From contig NZ_JAJONF010000041.1 of assembly GCF_021462265.1 (NCBI RefSeq), forward strand, positions 1 through 64,000: DNA of 64,000 nucleotides, given 5' to 3'. This DNA is from Streptomyces shenzhenensis (lineage in GTDB: Bacteria; Actinomycetota; Actinomycetes; Streptomycetales; Streptomycetaceae). The position numbers and the translations under genes were made by a program. Below the pieces are notes generated by a model. The model saw nothing but the letters and a program-made list of their open reading frames with translations, made no database searches and was not told the origin of the DNA. Positions 26,403 through 34,558 of this stretch are shown here, in pieces (position 1 is the stretch's first letter; each line of letters opens with the position of its first letter).

Positions 26403-27770
26403 ATGACAGCCCCAGCCCCTACCTCACGCAGTCACTGGATCCAGGAGTGGGATCCGGAGGACGAGACCTTCTGGAAAGAGACCGGGGAGAAGGTCGCGCG
26501 ACGCAATCTGTACTTCTCCGTGCTCTCCGAGCACATCGGGTTCTCGATCTGGACGCTGTGGTCCGTGCTGGTGCTCTTCATGGGCCCGGAGTACGGGCTG
26601 ACCCCGGCCGACAAGTTCCTGCTGACGTCGATGGTGACCCTGGTCGGCGCCGTCGTGCGCGTGCCCTACACCTTCGCCGTCGCGATCTTCGGCGGGCGGA
26701 ACTGGACGATCATCTCGGCCGGCCTCCTCCTCGTCCCGGCCATCGCGGCGTTCGCGGTGATGAAGCCGGGGACCTCGTTCGGCACGTTCCTGTGGATCGG
26801 GCTCCTCGCGGGTATCGGCGGCGGCAACTTCGCCTCGTCCATGACCAACATCAACGCCTTCTTCCCGCTGAGGAAGAAGGGGTGGGCCCTCGGGCTGAAC
26901 GCGGGCGGCGGCAACGTCGGTGTCGCCGCGATCCAGCTCGTGGCCCTCGCGGTCATCGGTGCCGGCGGCGGCCCGCGCGTGCTGCTCGGGATCTACATCC
27001 CGCTGATCGTCGTCGCCGCCGTCTGCGCCGCGCTGTTCATGGACAACATCGAGAACGTCAAGAACGACACCGGCGCTGCCAAGGACGCCGCGAAGGACGC
27101 CCACACCTGGATCATGTCCTTCCTCTACATCGGGACGTTCGGGTCGTTCATCGGCTACAGCTTCGCCTTCGGGCAGGTGCTCACCAACCAGTTCGGCCGC
27201 ACGCCGCTGCAGGCGACCTACCTCACCTTCATGGGCCCGCTGCTCGGCTCCCTGATCCGTCCCGTGGGCGGCTGGCTCGCCGACAAGTACGGCGGCTCGG
27301 AGATCACTCTGTACAACTACGTCGCGATGGCCGCCGCCACCGCCGTCCTGGTCGTCGCCAGCATGCAGAAGTCGCTGCCGCTGTTCGTCGTCGCGTTCGT
27401 GGTGCTGTTCTCGCTCACCGGAATCGGCAACGGCTCGACGTTCAAGATGATCCCCGGCATCTTCCACACCAAGGCCCTCGCCAAGGGGCTGGAGGGCGAG
27501 GAGGCCGTCAAGTACGGGCGTCGGCTCTCCGGTGCCTCCATGGGCCTCATCGGCGCGGTCGGCGCGCTCGGCGGCGTCGGTATCAACCTCGCCTTCCGGC
27601 AGTCCTTCCTCTCGTACGGCTCCGGCACCGGTGCGTTCGTCGCCTTCCTGGCCTACTACGGCCTCTGCTTCGCCGTCACCTGGGCCGTATACCTTCGCCG
27701 GCCGGCCGAGCAGCAGCGGTCCGAGACCGCCACCGAGGCAAAGGTGCAGCTCAGCTATGCCGAGGTGTGA
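26403..27770 (+). CDS. narK: Nitrate/nitrite transporter NarK
   Basis: The 455-residue MFS protein has twelve predicted helices and both nitrate-signature regions (AGIGGGNFASSMTNINAFFP and GLNAGGGNVGVAAIQL). It begins with WIQEWDPEDETFWKETGEKVARRNL, typical of actinobacterial NarK2. It would import nitrate or exchange nitrate and nitrite at the membrane. The neighbouring nnaR gene and the GlnR-like box indicate an assimilation role. Confidence 0.93.
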   Translation: MTAPAPTSRSHWIQEWDPEDETFWKETGEKVARRNLYFSVLSEHIGFSIWTLWSVLVLFMGPEYGLTPADKFLLTSMVTLVGAVVRVPYTFAVAIFGGRNWTIISAGLLLVPAIAAFAVMKPGTSFGTFLWIGLLAGIGGGNFASSMTNINAFFPLRKKGWALGLNAGGGNVGVAAIQLVALAVIGAGGGPRVLLGIYIPLIVVAAVCAALFMDNIENVKNDTGAAKDAAKDAHTWIMSFLYIGTFGSFIGYSFAFGQVLTNQFGRTPLQATYLTFMGPLLGSLIRPVGGWLADKYGGSEITLYNYVAMAAATAVLVVASMQKSLPLFVVAFVVLFSLTGIGNGSTFKMIPGIFHTKALAKGLEGEEAVKYGRRLSGASMGLIGAVGALGGVGINLAFRQSFLSYGSGTGAFVAFLAYYGLCFAVTWAVYLRRPAEQQRSETATEAKVQLSYAEV

Positions 27771-27797
27771 CGTAACACTGGTGACATGAACCCGAAC

Positions 27798-27827
27798 CGA
27801 GCCTGTCACGCGCCGTTGACAGGCTCG
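27798..27827 (+). terminator. Hairpin between narK and nnaR
   Basis: An 11-bp perfect stem (27798-27808 with 27817-27827) with an 8-base loop is followed by TTC. It could terminate or attenuate narK transcription before nnaR, whose start lies 31 bp downstream. Confidence 0.7.
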
Positions 27828-27858
27828 TTCGGCATGCGGGTCAGCTAGGAGAGCAGCC

Positions 27859-29022
27859 ATGGAAGAGGAACAGCAGCAGCGACCGGAGGCCGGTCAGCAC
27901 GGTCCTCTCGCGGGTTTCACCGTGGGAGTCACGGCCGCGCGTCGCGCCGACGAGCTCGGGGCACTGCTGCAGCGGCGAGGTGCCGCCGTGCTGCACGCCC
28001 CCGCCCTGCGCATCGTGCCGCTCGCCGACGACGGCGAACTGCTCGCCGCCACGAAGGAGATCATCGACCAGGCGCCGGACATCGTGGTGGCGACCACCGC
28101 GATCGGCTTCCGGGGGTGGGTCGAGGCCGCCGACGGCTGGGGCTTCGGCGAGCAGCTGCTCGGGCGGCTGCGGAACGTGGAACTGCTGGCCCGCGGTCCC
28201 AAGGTGAAGGGGGCCATCCGGGCCGCCGGGCTGACCGAGGAGTGGTCGCCGTCCTCCGAGTCCATGGCGGAGGTGCTCGACCGGCTCCTGGAGGAGGGCG
28301 TCGACGGCCGCCGGATCGCCGTACAGCTGCACGGGGAGCCGCTGCCGGGGTTCGTGGAGTCGCTGCGGGCGGCGGGCGCGGAGGTGGTGCCGGTGCCGGT
28401 GTACCGGTGGATGCCGCCGGAGGACCTCGGGCCGGTGGACCGGCTGCTCGACGCGGTGGTCTCCCGCTCGGTCGACGCGCTCACCTTCACCAGCGCGCCC
28501 GCCGCCGCCTCGCTGATCTCCCGCGCCGAGCACCGCGGGCTGCTCGGCGACCTGCTCGCCGCCCTCGGCCACGACGTCGTCCCCGCCTGTGTCGGACCGG
28601 TGACGGCCCTGCCGCTCCAGGCCCTCGGCGTCGACACCATCCAGCCGGAACGCTTCCGGCTCGGCCCCCTCGTCCAGCTGCTCTGCCAGGAACTCCCGTC
28701 CCGGGCGCGGGCGTTGCCCATCGCCGGCCATCGCGTCGAGATCCGGGGCCACGCGGTCCTCGTCGACGGCGCGCTGAAGCCGGTGCCGCCGGCCGGGATG
28801 TCCCTGCTGCGCGCGCTGTCCCGCCGTCCGGGCTGGGTGGTCGCCCGCGCGGAACTGCTGCGCGCGCTGCCGGGTGCCGGGCGCGACGAACACGCCGTGG
28901 AGACGGCGATGGCCCGCCTGCGTACGGCCCTGGGCGCGCCGAAGCTGATCCAGACCGTCGTCAAGCGGGGCTACCGCCTGGCACTGGACCCGGCGGCGGA
29001 CACGAAGTACGCGGACGTGTGA
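27859..29022 (+). CDS. nnaR: Uroporphyrinogen-III synthase-like nitrogen regulator NnaR
   Basis: The 387-residue protein has a HemD fold (residues ~15-265: GFTVGVTAARRADELGALLQ, LTFTSAPAAASL, CVGPVTALPL) and a C-terminal OmpR-type winged helix (residues ~295-375: ALSRRPGWVVARAELLRALP, AVETAMARLRTAL, VVKRGYRL). In S. coelicolor the corresponding protein NnaR regulates nitrate and nitrite assimilation together with GlnR. The location directly after narK supports this name. Confidence 0.85.
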   Translation: MEEEQQQRPEAGQHGPLAGFTVGVTAARRADELGALLQRRGAAVLHAPALRIVPLADDGELLAATKEIIDQAPDIVVATTAIGFRGWVEAADGWGFGEQLLGRLRNVELLARGPKVKGAIRAAGLTEEWSPSSESMAEVLDRLLEEGVDGRRIAVQLHGEPLPGFVESLRAAGAEVVPVPVYRWMPPEDLGPVDRLLDAVVSRSVDALTFTSAPAAASLISRAEHRGLLGDLLAALGHDVVPACVGPVTALPLQALGVDTIQPERFRLGPLVQLLCQELPSRARALPIAGHRVEIRGHAVLVDGALKPVPPAGMSLLRALSRRPGWVVARAELLRALPGAGRDEHAVETAMARLRTALGAPKLIQTVVKRGYRLALDPAADTKYADV

Positions 29023-29589
29023 GGCGTCGGCCGGGACTGTCGGCCGGGCCTTGTCACAGGTACGTCACCTGATGGACGTACAGGCACTCATGCCGCGGGA
29101 CGATCACGCTCGGGAAGGCTCCGCCGGGGACATGCGCGACGTTCCCCCTGGGCCCGGCCTCCTGGCAGGAAGCGCCGTCGAGGGCACCGCGGTCCACCGG
29201 ACCGCCCGCGGTGAGGCGACCGTGCCGGTCGCGGCCGTCAACGCCGCCGCCCGCGGATCAGCGACCGGACCACTGTCTTCGACAAGCTGATCCGGCTGCC
29301 GGCGCTTCGGCTGCTCCTGCCACGCCAGAGCGGGCCTCACCTGCTCGGCCGCAACGGTCCGCTAGCCGCCGGAGCGGGCCTCACCTGCTCGGCCGCAACG
29401 ACCCCCATCCGCCACGACGGGCGGAGCCGACCGGCCTCTTCACCCACCTGTACCCGTCGGGATGACCGGTCGGGTGAACTGCCGCCGCGGCGATCGGGCG
29501 GCCGGCCCATTCCCCCTCGCAGGCCGCCCCCGGGGGTGGTGAGGTCGACTCCGCGGGGGGAGTTCCGCGACCGTCAACAAAGGAAGACC
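29023..29589. other. 567-bp gap with a 29-nt direct repeat
   Basis: No convincing gene is present; short open frames have non-coding composition. A 29-base direct repeat beginning gagcgggcctcacctgctcg occurs at 29328-29356 and 29372-29400, separated by 15 bp. The end of the gap should hold the promoter of the ferritin-like gene, with an AAGGAAG ribosome-binding site before its ATG. Confidence 0.6.
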
Positions 29590-30561
29590 ATGAGACGCTT
29601 CGCCACCCGGGCCGCTCTGGCGTGCCTGTCCACCGCTGTCGCTGCCGCGGTGCTCACCTGCCCCTCCGCCACCGCGCTGTCCGTACCGGCCGACGGCGTG
29701 TCCCGCACCGCCGCCACGGCCGCACTCCACCGCCAGACACTGGCCGACCTCGACACCGCCATGCACGGCGAGGCGTACGCCAGCGTCGCCTACACCTTCT
29801 ACGCCGCCCAAGCCGACCGCGAGAAACTTCCTGGCGCCGCAGGGCTCTACCGCAAGACGGCATCGGTGGAACTCGACGAGCACTTCCGTGAGGAGGCCGC
29901 CCTTGCCGGAGTGGTCGGCAGCGACGCGGCCAACCTGCGCGCCGCCATCGCCGGCGAGACCTATGAGACGACCACCATGTATCCCACCTTCGCCCGGCAG
30001 GCCGCGGCCGACGGCGACGCCAACGCCGCCGCGCTGTTCACCGAGATCGGCAAGGACGAGGCACGCCACCTGGCGGCGTTCCGGGCGGCCCTGAAAGTCG
30101 TCGAGACCGGCCGCGGCCAGATCCCCGCCCCGCCGTCCGTCGACGCCGTCCAGGTCCCCGCCGGCGGCCGGAAGGTCCACTCCGCCCGCACCCTGGCCAA
30201 CCTCGACACCGCCATGCACGGCGAAGCCCTCGCCCGCGCCCGCTACACCCTCTACGCCGACCACGCCGCCGCCCACCACCGCCCTGCTCTGGCCCGCCTG
30301 TTCCAGGGCATCGCCCAAGTCGAGTTTCACGAGCACTTCGCCGGCGAAGCCGTTCTGTACGGCCTGGTCGGCACCACCCGGGCCAACCTGACCAAGACCA
30401 TCGCCGGTGAACGCTACGAGGCCGAGGTCATGTACCCCACCTTCGCTCGCCGTGCCGACGCCGTCGGCGACCACCAGGCCGCCCGCCTGTTCCGCGACAA
30501 CGCCGCCGACGAAGCCGGACACGCCAAGGCCTTCCGGGAGATGCTCGACCACCTCCACTGA
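29590..30561 (+). CDS. Secreted protein with two ferritin-like domains
   Basis: The 323-residue protein has a Sec signal peptide (RRFATRAALACLSTAVAAAVL) followed by two homologous ferritin-like modules. Each has LADLDTAMHGEA/LANLDTAMHGEA, a DEHF/HEHF motif and an EAxH motif (DEARHLAAF, DEAGHAKAF). The Glu and His residues resemble the di-metal ligands of rubrerythrin. It may bind or oxidise iron outside the membrane. The convergent neighbour is a VIT-family Fe/Mn transporter. Confidence 0.8.
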   Translation: MRRFATRAALACLSTAVAAAVLTCPSATALSVPADGVSRTAATAALHRQTLADLDTAMHGEAYASVAYTFYAAQADREKLPGAAGLYRKTASVELDEHFREEAALAGVVGSDAANLRAAIAGETYETTTMYPTFARQAAADGDANAAALFTEIGKDEARHLAAFRAALKVVETGRGQIPAPPSVDAVQVPAGGRKVHSARTLANLDTAMHGEALARARYTLYADHAAAHHRPALARLFQGIAQVEFHEHFAGEAVLYGLVGTTRANLTKTIAGERYEAEVMYPTFARRADAVGDHQAARLFRDNAADEAGHAKAFREMLDHLH

Positions 30562-30648
30562 CACATCCCCACGGACACGCCCCCGCCATCCGTCACGGCT
30601 TTGCGGGTCTCCCCGCAGGAGGCCCGCCGTGATCTGCCACCGGCGTGC

Positions 30649-31362
30649 TCAGACGCCGGACACGTGGGCGAGCTGACCGACGGCCGCCGTGATGGCCATG
30701 GCGAGTCCGCCGCCGATGACCACGCGCAGCGCCGGACGAAGGACGGCGGTTCCGGCGGCGCGGGCGGCGAGCACCCCTGCCAGGGCAAGGCCGCAGAGGG
30801 TGACCGCTACGATCAGCCACAGGCGTGCGGTGGTGGTACCGGCGAGAAGGCCGAGGAAGGGCACGAGCCCGCCGCCGAGGAAACTGGCGGCCGACGCGAG
30901 GGAGGCCTGGAGGGGGTTGGCCGCGGTGTGCTCGCTGTGGCCCAGCTCGTCGCGCAGATGAGCCTTGAGCGGGTCGGCCTCGTGCAGCGCCTCGGCGACC
31001 TGCCGGGCGAGCTCCCGCGGCACTCCCCGGCTCTCGTAGATGCCGGTGAGCTCGGTGAGCTCGGCCTCGGGGAATTCGGCGAGCTCGCGGGCCTCCTTCG
31101 CGAGGTCGGCGCTCTCGACGTCGACCTGGGAGCTGACGGAGACGTACTCGCCGGCGGCCATCGCCATCGCACCGGCGGACAGCCCCGCCAGACCGCCCGT
31201 GACGACAGTGGAGGTGCCCGCTCCGCTCGTGGCCAGGCCCACCATCAGGCTGGCGATGGAGACCAGGCCGTCGTTGGCGCCGAGCACGGCGGCCCGCAGC
31301 CACCCGGCCCGGCCGGCGGCGTGGCTTTCCCGGTGGGGGTTGAGCATGTCGAAGAAGGTCAT
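30649..31362 (-). CDS. VIT1/CCC1-family Fe/Mn transporter
   Basis: The 237-residue membrane protein has the family start (ESHAAGRAGWLRAAVLGANDGLVSIASLMVG), a Met-rich helix (LAGLSAGAMAMAAGEYVSVSSQ), a central hydrophilic Glu-rich metal-binding segment, and three C-terminal helices. These proteins export or store ferrous iron or manganese. It converges with the secreted ferritin-like gene, with 87 bp between their ends. Confidence 0.9.
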   Translation of the reverse strand: MTFFDMLNPHRESHAAGRAGWLRAAVLGANDGLVSIASLMVGLATSGAGTSTVVTGGLAGLSAGAMAMAAGEYVSVSSQVDVESADLAKEARELAEFPEAELTELTGIYESRGVPRELARQVAEALHEADPLKAHLRDELGHSEHTAANPLQASLASAASFLGGGLVPFLGLLAGTTTARLWLIVAVTLCGLALAGVLAARAAGTAVLRPALRVVIGGGLAMAITAAVGQLAHVSGV

Positions 31363-32208
31363 CGGTTTCGCGTTTCTATCGGTCGGTCAAGATCAGTGGA
31401 GGCAGGAAGTCGGCCGGTTGCCTGGTCGGAACGTTTCTCCTTCAGGGACAAGGCCCGGCCCCTCGTCGGGGACTGTCCGGGCGGCCTCCTCGCCGTGCTC
31501 CGGCGACGGCGATTCGCCGCGCCCGACCGCTGCCGCACGTGACGACAGGCCTCCGCGCCGTCCTGCTGCCGCATGTGGCGACAGGCCTGCGCGCCGTCCG
31601 TGTCCGGCAGGCCGGGGCCGGGCACGACCGCCGCGGACGCTGGTTCGGCCGGCGTGGCACCCCTGCACCCCGCACAAGGCAGTCAGCGATCACAGAACCC
31701 GCCGCACCTCGGTATACGTCGCCGTCCTCATCCGATCCCGCTCCCGTGCCAGGCCGCTTCCAGCCGATTCGGTGGTCACGACCATCGTGCTCACGTGCGG
31801 GGGCCGATCGCTTGGGCCGAGTGGCCCCGACTCCGCCTGAACCGGCGACCGAGGACACGGGCCGGGGCCGCCGGTGTCCGAGCGCGTCTGCGACACGAAG
31901 CCGCTCTGCTCAGGGGGGCGTGCAAGGAGAGCAGGGGACCCCTCGGACCAGCGCTACGGCAGCCGGGATTCCGCGAAGCGCTCGAAGACGTGGAGTACGT
32001 GCGGTTCGGCGAGGCGTTCCGCGTCGACGCCAGGCCTGGGGAGGGGGGCGAGGTCTTCTCCCTCGCCGGGGGACGAGCGGACCGGCTGAGCGTCGTACGA
32101 CGTTCTGGCACGGGAACCCGCGGAACACCGGCACGAGGACTTCCGGCCGCGCGCCGCACCGGGCACTGTGAACAGAACGGTTCCCCTGTCCTAGGCGGTG
32201 ACAGGCAC
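31363..32208. other. 846-bp gene-poor region, probable decayed sequence
   Basis: Frames are open in several directions but have non-biological composition. A ~34-bp imperfect tandem repeat (acaggcct.cgcgccgtcc) lies around 31542-31605. One plus-strand stretch at about 31960-32085 reads FREALEDVEYVRFGEAFRVD and could be a coding relic. The last part should hold the promoter of the CGNR gene. Nothing else is supported. Confidence 0.45.
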
Positions 32209-32805
32209 ATGGCACTGGGTACGGCCGCGGCCCCGTACGAGCCGCGCTTCGACGCCGGGCGGGTCTGCCTGGATCTGCTCGCGACCACGCATCCCGGCGA
32301 ACGGCTCGACGGGCTCGCGGCGTTGCGGGCCTGGATCACCGGCTCCGGACTCGTCCCGCCGGGCACCCCGCTGGCCGGCGCCGACGCCGGCTGGCTGGCC
32401 GGGTTCCGTGAACTGCGCGGACACCTGGCGCAGTTGGTACGGGGCCGGAACACGCCGGGGACCGGGCCGTACGACCGCGCGCTCGCCCGCGTCAACGACC
32501 TCGCCCGCGCCGCCGCGCCCCCCGCCCCGCGCGCCGTGCCCGGTGACGACGGTTTCCTGGTGCGGGAGTTGGCCGGTCCACCGGAGTGCGCCGCGCTGCT
32601 CGCCGCCGTCGCCCGGGACGCCGTGGAACTGCTCACCGATCCCGTCGCGCGGGCGGCGATCAGGGAGTGCGAGGGCGACAACTGCCGCCTCCTGTACCTG
32701 GACACCTCCCGGGGCCGCAGGCGCCGCTGGTGCTCCAGCGAGGTCTGCGGGAACCGTGAGCGGGTGGCCCGGCACCGGCGCCGCGCCGCGCTCGCCCGCG
32801 CGTGA
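32209..32805 (+). CDS. CGNR zinc-finger regulator (ABATE domain)
   Basis: The 198-residue protein has an N-terminal ABATE-like stress-related domain (FDAGRVCLDLLATTH) and a C-terminal treble-clef-like finger, C-EGDN-C ... C-SSEV-C-GNR, followed by the basic tail RERVARHRRR. CGNR proteins are putative transcription regulators. I chose ATG 32209, where family similarity begins; the frame is open far upstream without coding character. Confidence 0.88.
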   Translation: MALGTAAAPYEPRFDAGRVCLDLLATTHPGERLDGLAALRAWITGSGLVPPGTPLAGADAGWLAGFRELRGHLAQLVRGRNTPGTGPYDRALARVNDLARAAAPPAPRAVPGDDGFLVRELAGPPECAALLAAVARDAVELLTDPVARAAIRECEGDNCRLLYLDTSRGRRRRWCSSEVCGNRERVARHRRRAALARA

Positions 32806-33104
32806 CCGCCGTCACACCGCATCCAACTCGCGTCCCATTCACGGCTTCTGCCGGACCTTCACCGGGGCTCCGTGAAGGTGATTTCGGCAACACTCCGTTT
32901 GGTGGCGGGTGAGCACGGGCAACTCGGTTGCCTCCGACGTTGTGTCGGAAATGTAAAGATCACGCGGTGGGAATGTGCGGGCATGTCCCGCTCGTCATGT
33001 CACCTCGCGGAAAAATGTGAGGCCTTGTTGAACACCCCGCGAGCCACTTCCGTACCGGTGGGGGAGCGACCGACTGGGGGAACCCCCGGACACCGGAGGT
33101 GGGC
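32806..33104. other. Intergenic region with weak terminator and sigU promoter region
   Basis: An 8-bp stem (32855-32862 with 32872-32879, 9-base loop) may end the CGNR transcript. The remaining ~220 bp up to the sigma-factor start includes an AT-richer stretch (tgtcggaaatgtaaagatc at about 32941) that is a plausible promoter; I cannot define a SigU-specific motif. Confidence 0.4.
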
Positions 33105-33680
33105 GTGCGCAAGGATGCGGCCGTGGCCAATGAACGTGGATCGAGGGCCCGACATCGCATGTCCCAGCCCTCGGAGCCTGATGAGGAGCTGATGCGTGCT
33201 CTCTACCGTGAGCATGCCGGACCTCTCCTTGCGTATGTCCTTCGGCTGGTCGCCGGTGATCGGCAACGCGCCGAGGACGTCGTGCAAGAGACACTCATCC
33301 GTGCCTGGAAGAACGCCGGACAGCTCAATCGAGCTACCGGATCGGTACGCCCCTGGCTGGTGACGGTCGCTCGCCGCATCGTCATCGACGGTCACCGCAG
33401 CCGGCAGGCCCGGCCGCAGGAGGTCGATCCGTCGCCGCTGGAGGTCATCCCCGCGGAGGACGAGATCGACAAGGCGCTGTGGCTGATGACGCTGTCTGAC
33501 GCGCTCGACGACCTGACCCCGGCCCACCGGGAGGTGCTCGTCGAGACGTACTTCAAGGGGCGTACCGTCAACGAGGCGGCCGAAACGCTGGGTATACCCA
33601 GCGGCACCGTCCGTTCGCGAGTGTTCTATGCCCTCAGGTCGATGAAGCTGGCACTGGAGGAGCGGGGGGTGACGGCGTGA
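33105..33680 (+). CDS. sigU: ECF RNA polymerase sigma factor, SigU-like
   Basis: The 191-residue protein has region 2 (LYREHAGPLLAYVLRLVAGD, then AEDVVQETLIRAWKN) and region 4 (LTPAHREVLVETYFKGRTVN, then AETLGIPSGTVRSRVFYALR). I chose GTG 33105, five bases after a GGAGG box; a GTG six bases earlier is also open. It overlaps the anti-sigma gene by four bases (GTGA). Name and role (cell-envelope or developmental control) rest on synteny with sigU-rsuA recalled from S. coelicolor. Confidence 0.8.
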   Translation: MRKDAAVANERGSRARHRMSQPSEPDEELMRALYREHAGPLLAYVLRLVAGDRQRAEDVVQETLIRAWKNAGQLNRATGSVRPWLVTVARRIVIDGHRSRQARPQEVDPSPLEVIPAEDEIDKALWLMTLSDALDDLTPAHREVLVETYFKGRTVNEAAETLGIPSGTVRSRVFYALRSMKLALEERGVTA

Positions 33681-34498
33681 TGAGTGTGTACGGGGGGCAC
33701 GGCGGATTCGGCACAGGTGGTTCGGGTATGTCTGGGGCCATGCAGGAATCTCCGGTGCCCAATGAGCACGAGACTGTCGGCGCGTATGCGCTCGGGATTC
33801 TCGACGACGCCGAGGCAACCGCTTTCGAGGCTCATCTGGCCGGGTGCGAATGGTGCGCCCAGCAGCTCGACGAGCTGGCCGGAATGGAACCCATGCTCGC
33901 GGCCCTGGCGGATCTGCCGGGCTCCGGAAGTACCCCGTCCATCGGCGAGTCGCTGTCCGCCAGGCCCAGCCCGCGGATGGTCGAGAAGCTCGTCGTCGAG
34001 GTGTCCGAGAAGCGGAAGGTCCGCAGCCGGCGCAACATCTTCGCGCTGGCGGCCTCCGTCGTGCTGATCGCCGGCGGCTCGGCGGCCGGTGTGGCGCTGG
34101 GCGGCGGCTCGGACAGCGGCACGAACATGGCAGCGGCCCCGGCCCAGGCGGCCTTCCAGACCATGACCGACAAGAAGTCGGCCACGGACCCGACGACCCA
34201 TGTCACCGCGACCGTCGCCGTCGAGAAGAAGGACTGGGGCACCCACGCGGTCCTCCAGCTCAAGAACGTCGATGGCCCGGAGAAGTGCTCGCTCATCGCC
34301 GTCGGCAAGAACGGCGAGCGCGAGACGGTGTCCTCGTGGTCCGTCCCGAACTGGGGCTATGGCCTCCCCGACGCCAAGACGGAGAAGGCCAAGCAGCCGC
34401 TCTACGTCAACGGCGGCGCGGCTTTCACCCCCAACGAGATCGACCACTTCGAGGTCATGACATTCAGCGGCAAGAAGCTCGTATCGGTCAGCGCGTAG
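33677..34498 (+). CDS. rsuA: ZAS-family anti-sigma factor, RsuA-like
   Basis: The 273-residue protein has an N-terminal zinc-binding anti-sigma domain with H53-x3-C57-x2-C60 (HLAGCEWC), one transmembrane helix (FALAASVVLIAGGSAAGVAL) and an extracytoplasmic domain. It would hold the upstream sigma factor inactive at the membrane. The start overlaps the sigma gene stop, so dosage is coupled. Start could be GTG 33677 or ATG 33680. Confidence 0.85.
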   Translation: MMSVYGGHGGFGTGGSGMSGAMQESPVPNEHETVGAYALGILDDAEATAFEAHLAGCEWCAQQLDELAGMEPMLAALADLPGSGSTPSIGESLSARPSPRMVEKLVVEVSEKRKVRSRRNIFALAASVVLIAGGSAAGVALGGGSDSGTNMAAAPAQAAFQTMTDKKSATDPTTHVTATVAVEKKDWGTHAVLQLKNVDGPEKCSLIAVGKNGERETVSSWSVPNWGYGLPDAKTEKAKQPLYVNGGAAFTPNEIDHFEVMTFSGKKLVSVSA

Positions 34499-34507
34499 CT
34501 TCCACGT

Positions 34508-34555
34508 GCCCCCTTCGCGTACGGTTGACGGCTGCCCAGCACGTCAGAAGGGGGC
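34508..34555 (+). promoter_or_regulatory. Inverted repeat overlapping the Shine-Dalgarno site of the HelD-like gene
   Basis: GCCCCCTTC at 34508-34516 pairs with GAAGGGGGC at 34547-34555. The right arm contains the AAGGGGG ribosome-binding site of the gene starting at GTG 34559. If formed in the RNA, the stem would hide this site. The loop is 30 bases, so stability is uncertain. Confidence 0.35.
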
Positions 34556-34558
34556 CCG

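Noticed and set aside
26424..27860. 478-codon antisense frame over narK
   Set aside because: His/Glu/Arg-rich shadow of membrane-helix codons with no family resemblance.
29051..29290. 79-codon frame after nnaR as a small gene
   Set aside because: No ribosome-binding site, no family resemblance and shadow-like composition.
29328..29400. CRISPR array
   Set aside because: Only two repeat copies with a 15-base spacer and no cas genes.
34499..34558. Rifamycin-associated element upstream of the HelD-like gene
   Set aside because: I found no GGGGCTTGCGCAAGCTCCC-like palindrome; the only structure is the inverted repeat at the ribosome-binding site, so HelR-type rifamycin response is not supported.
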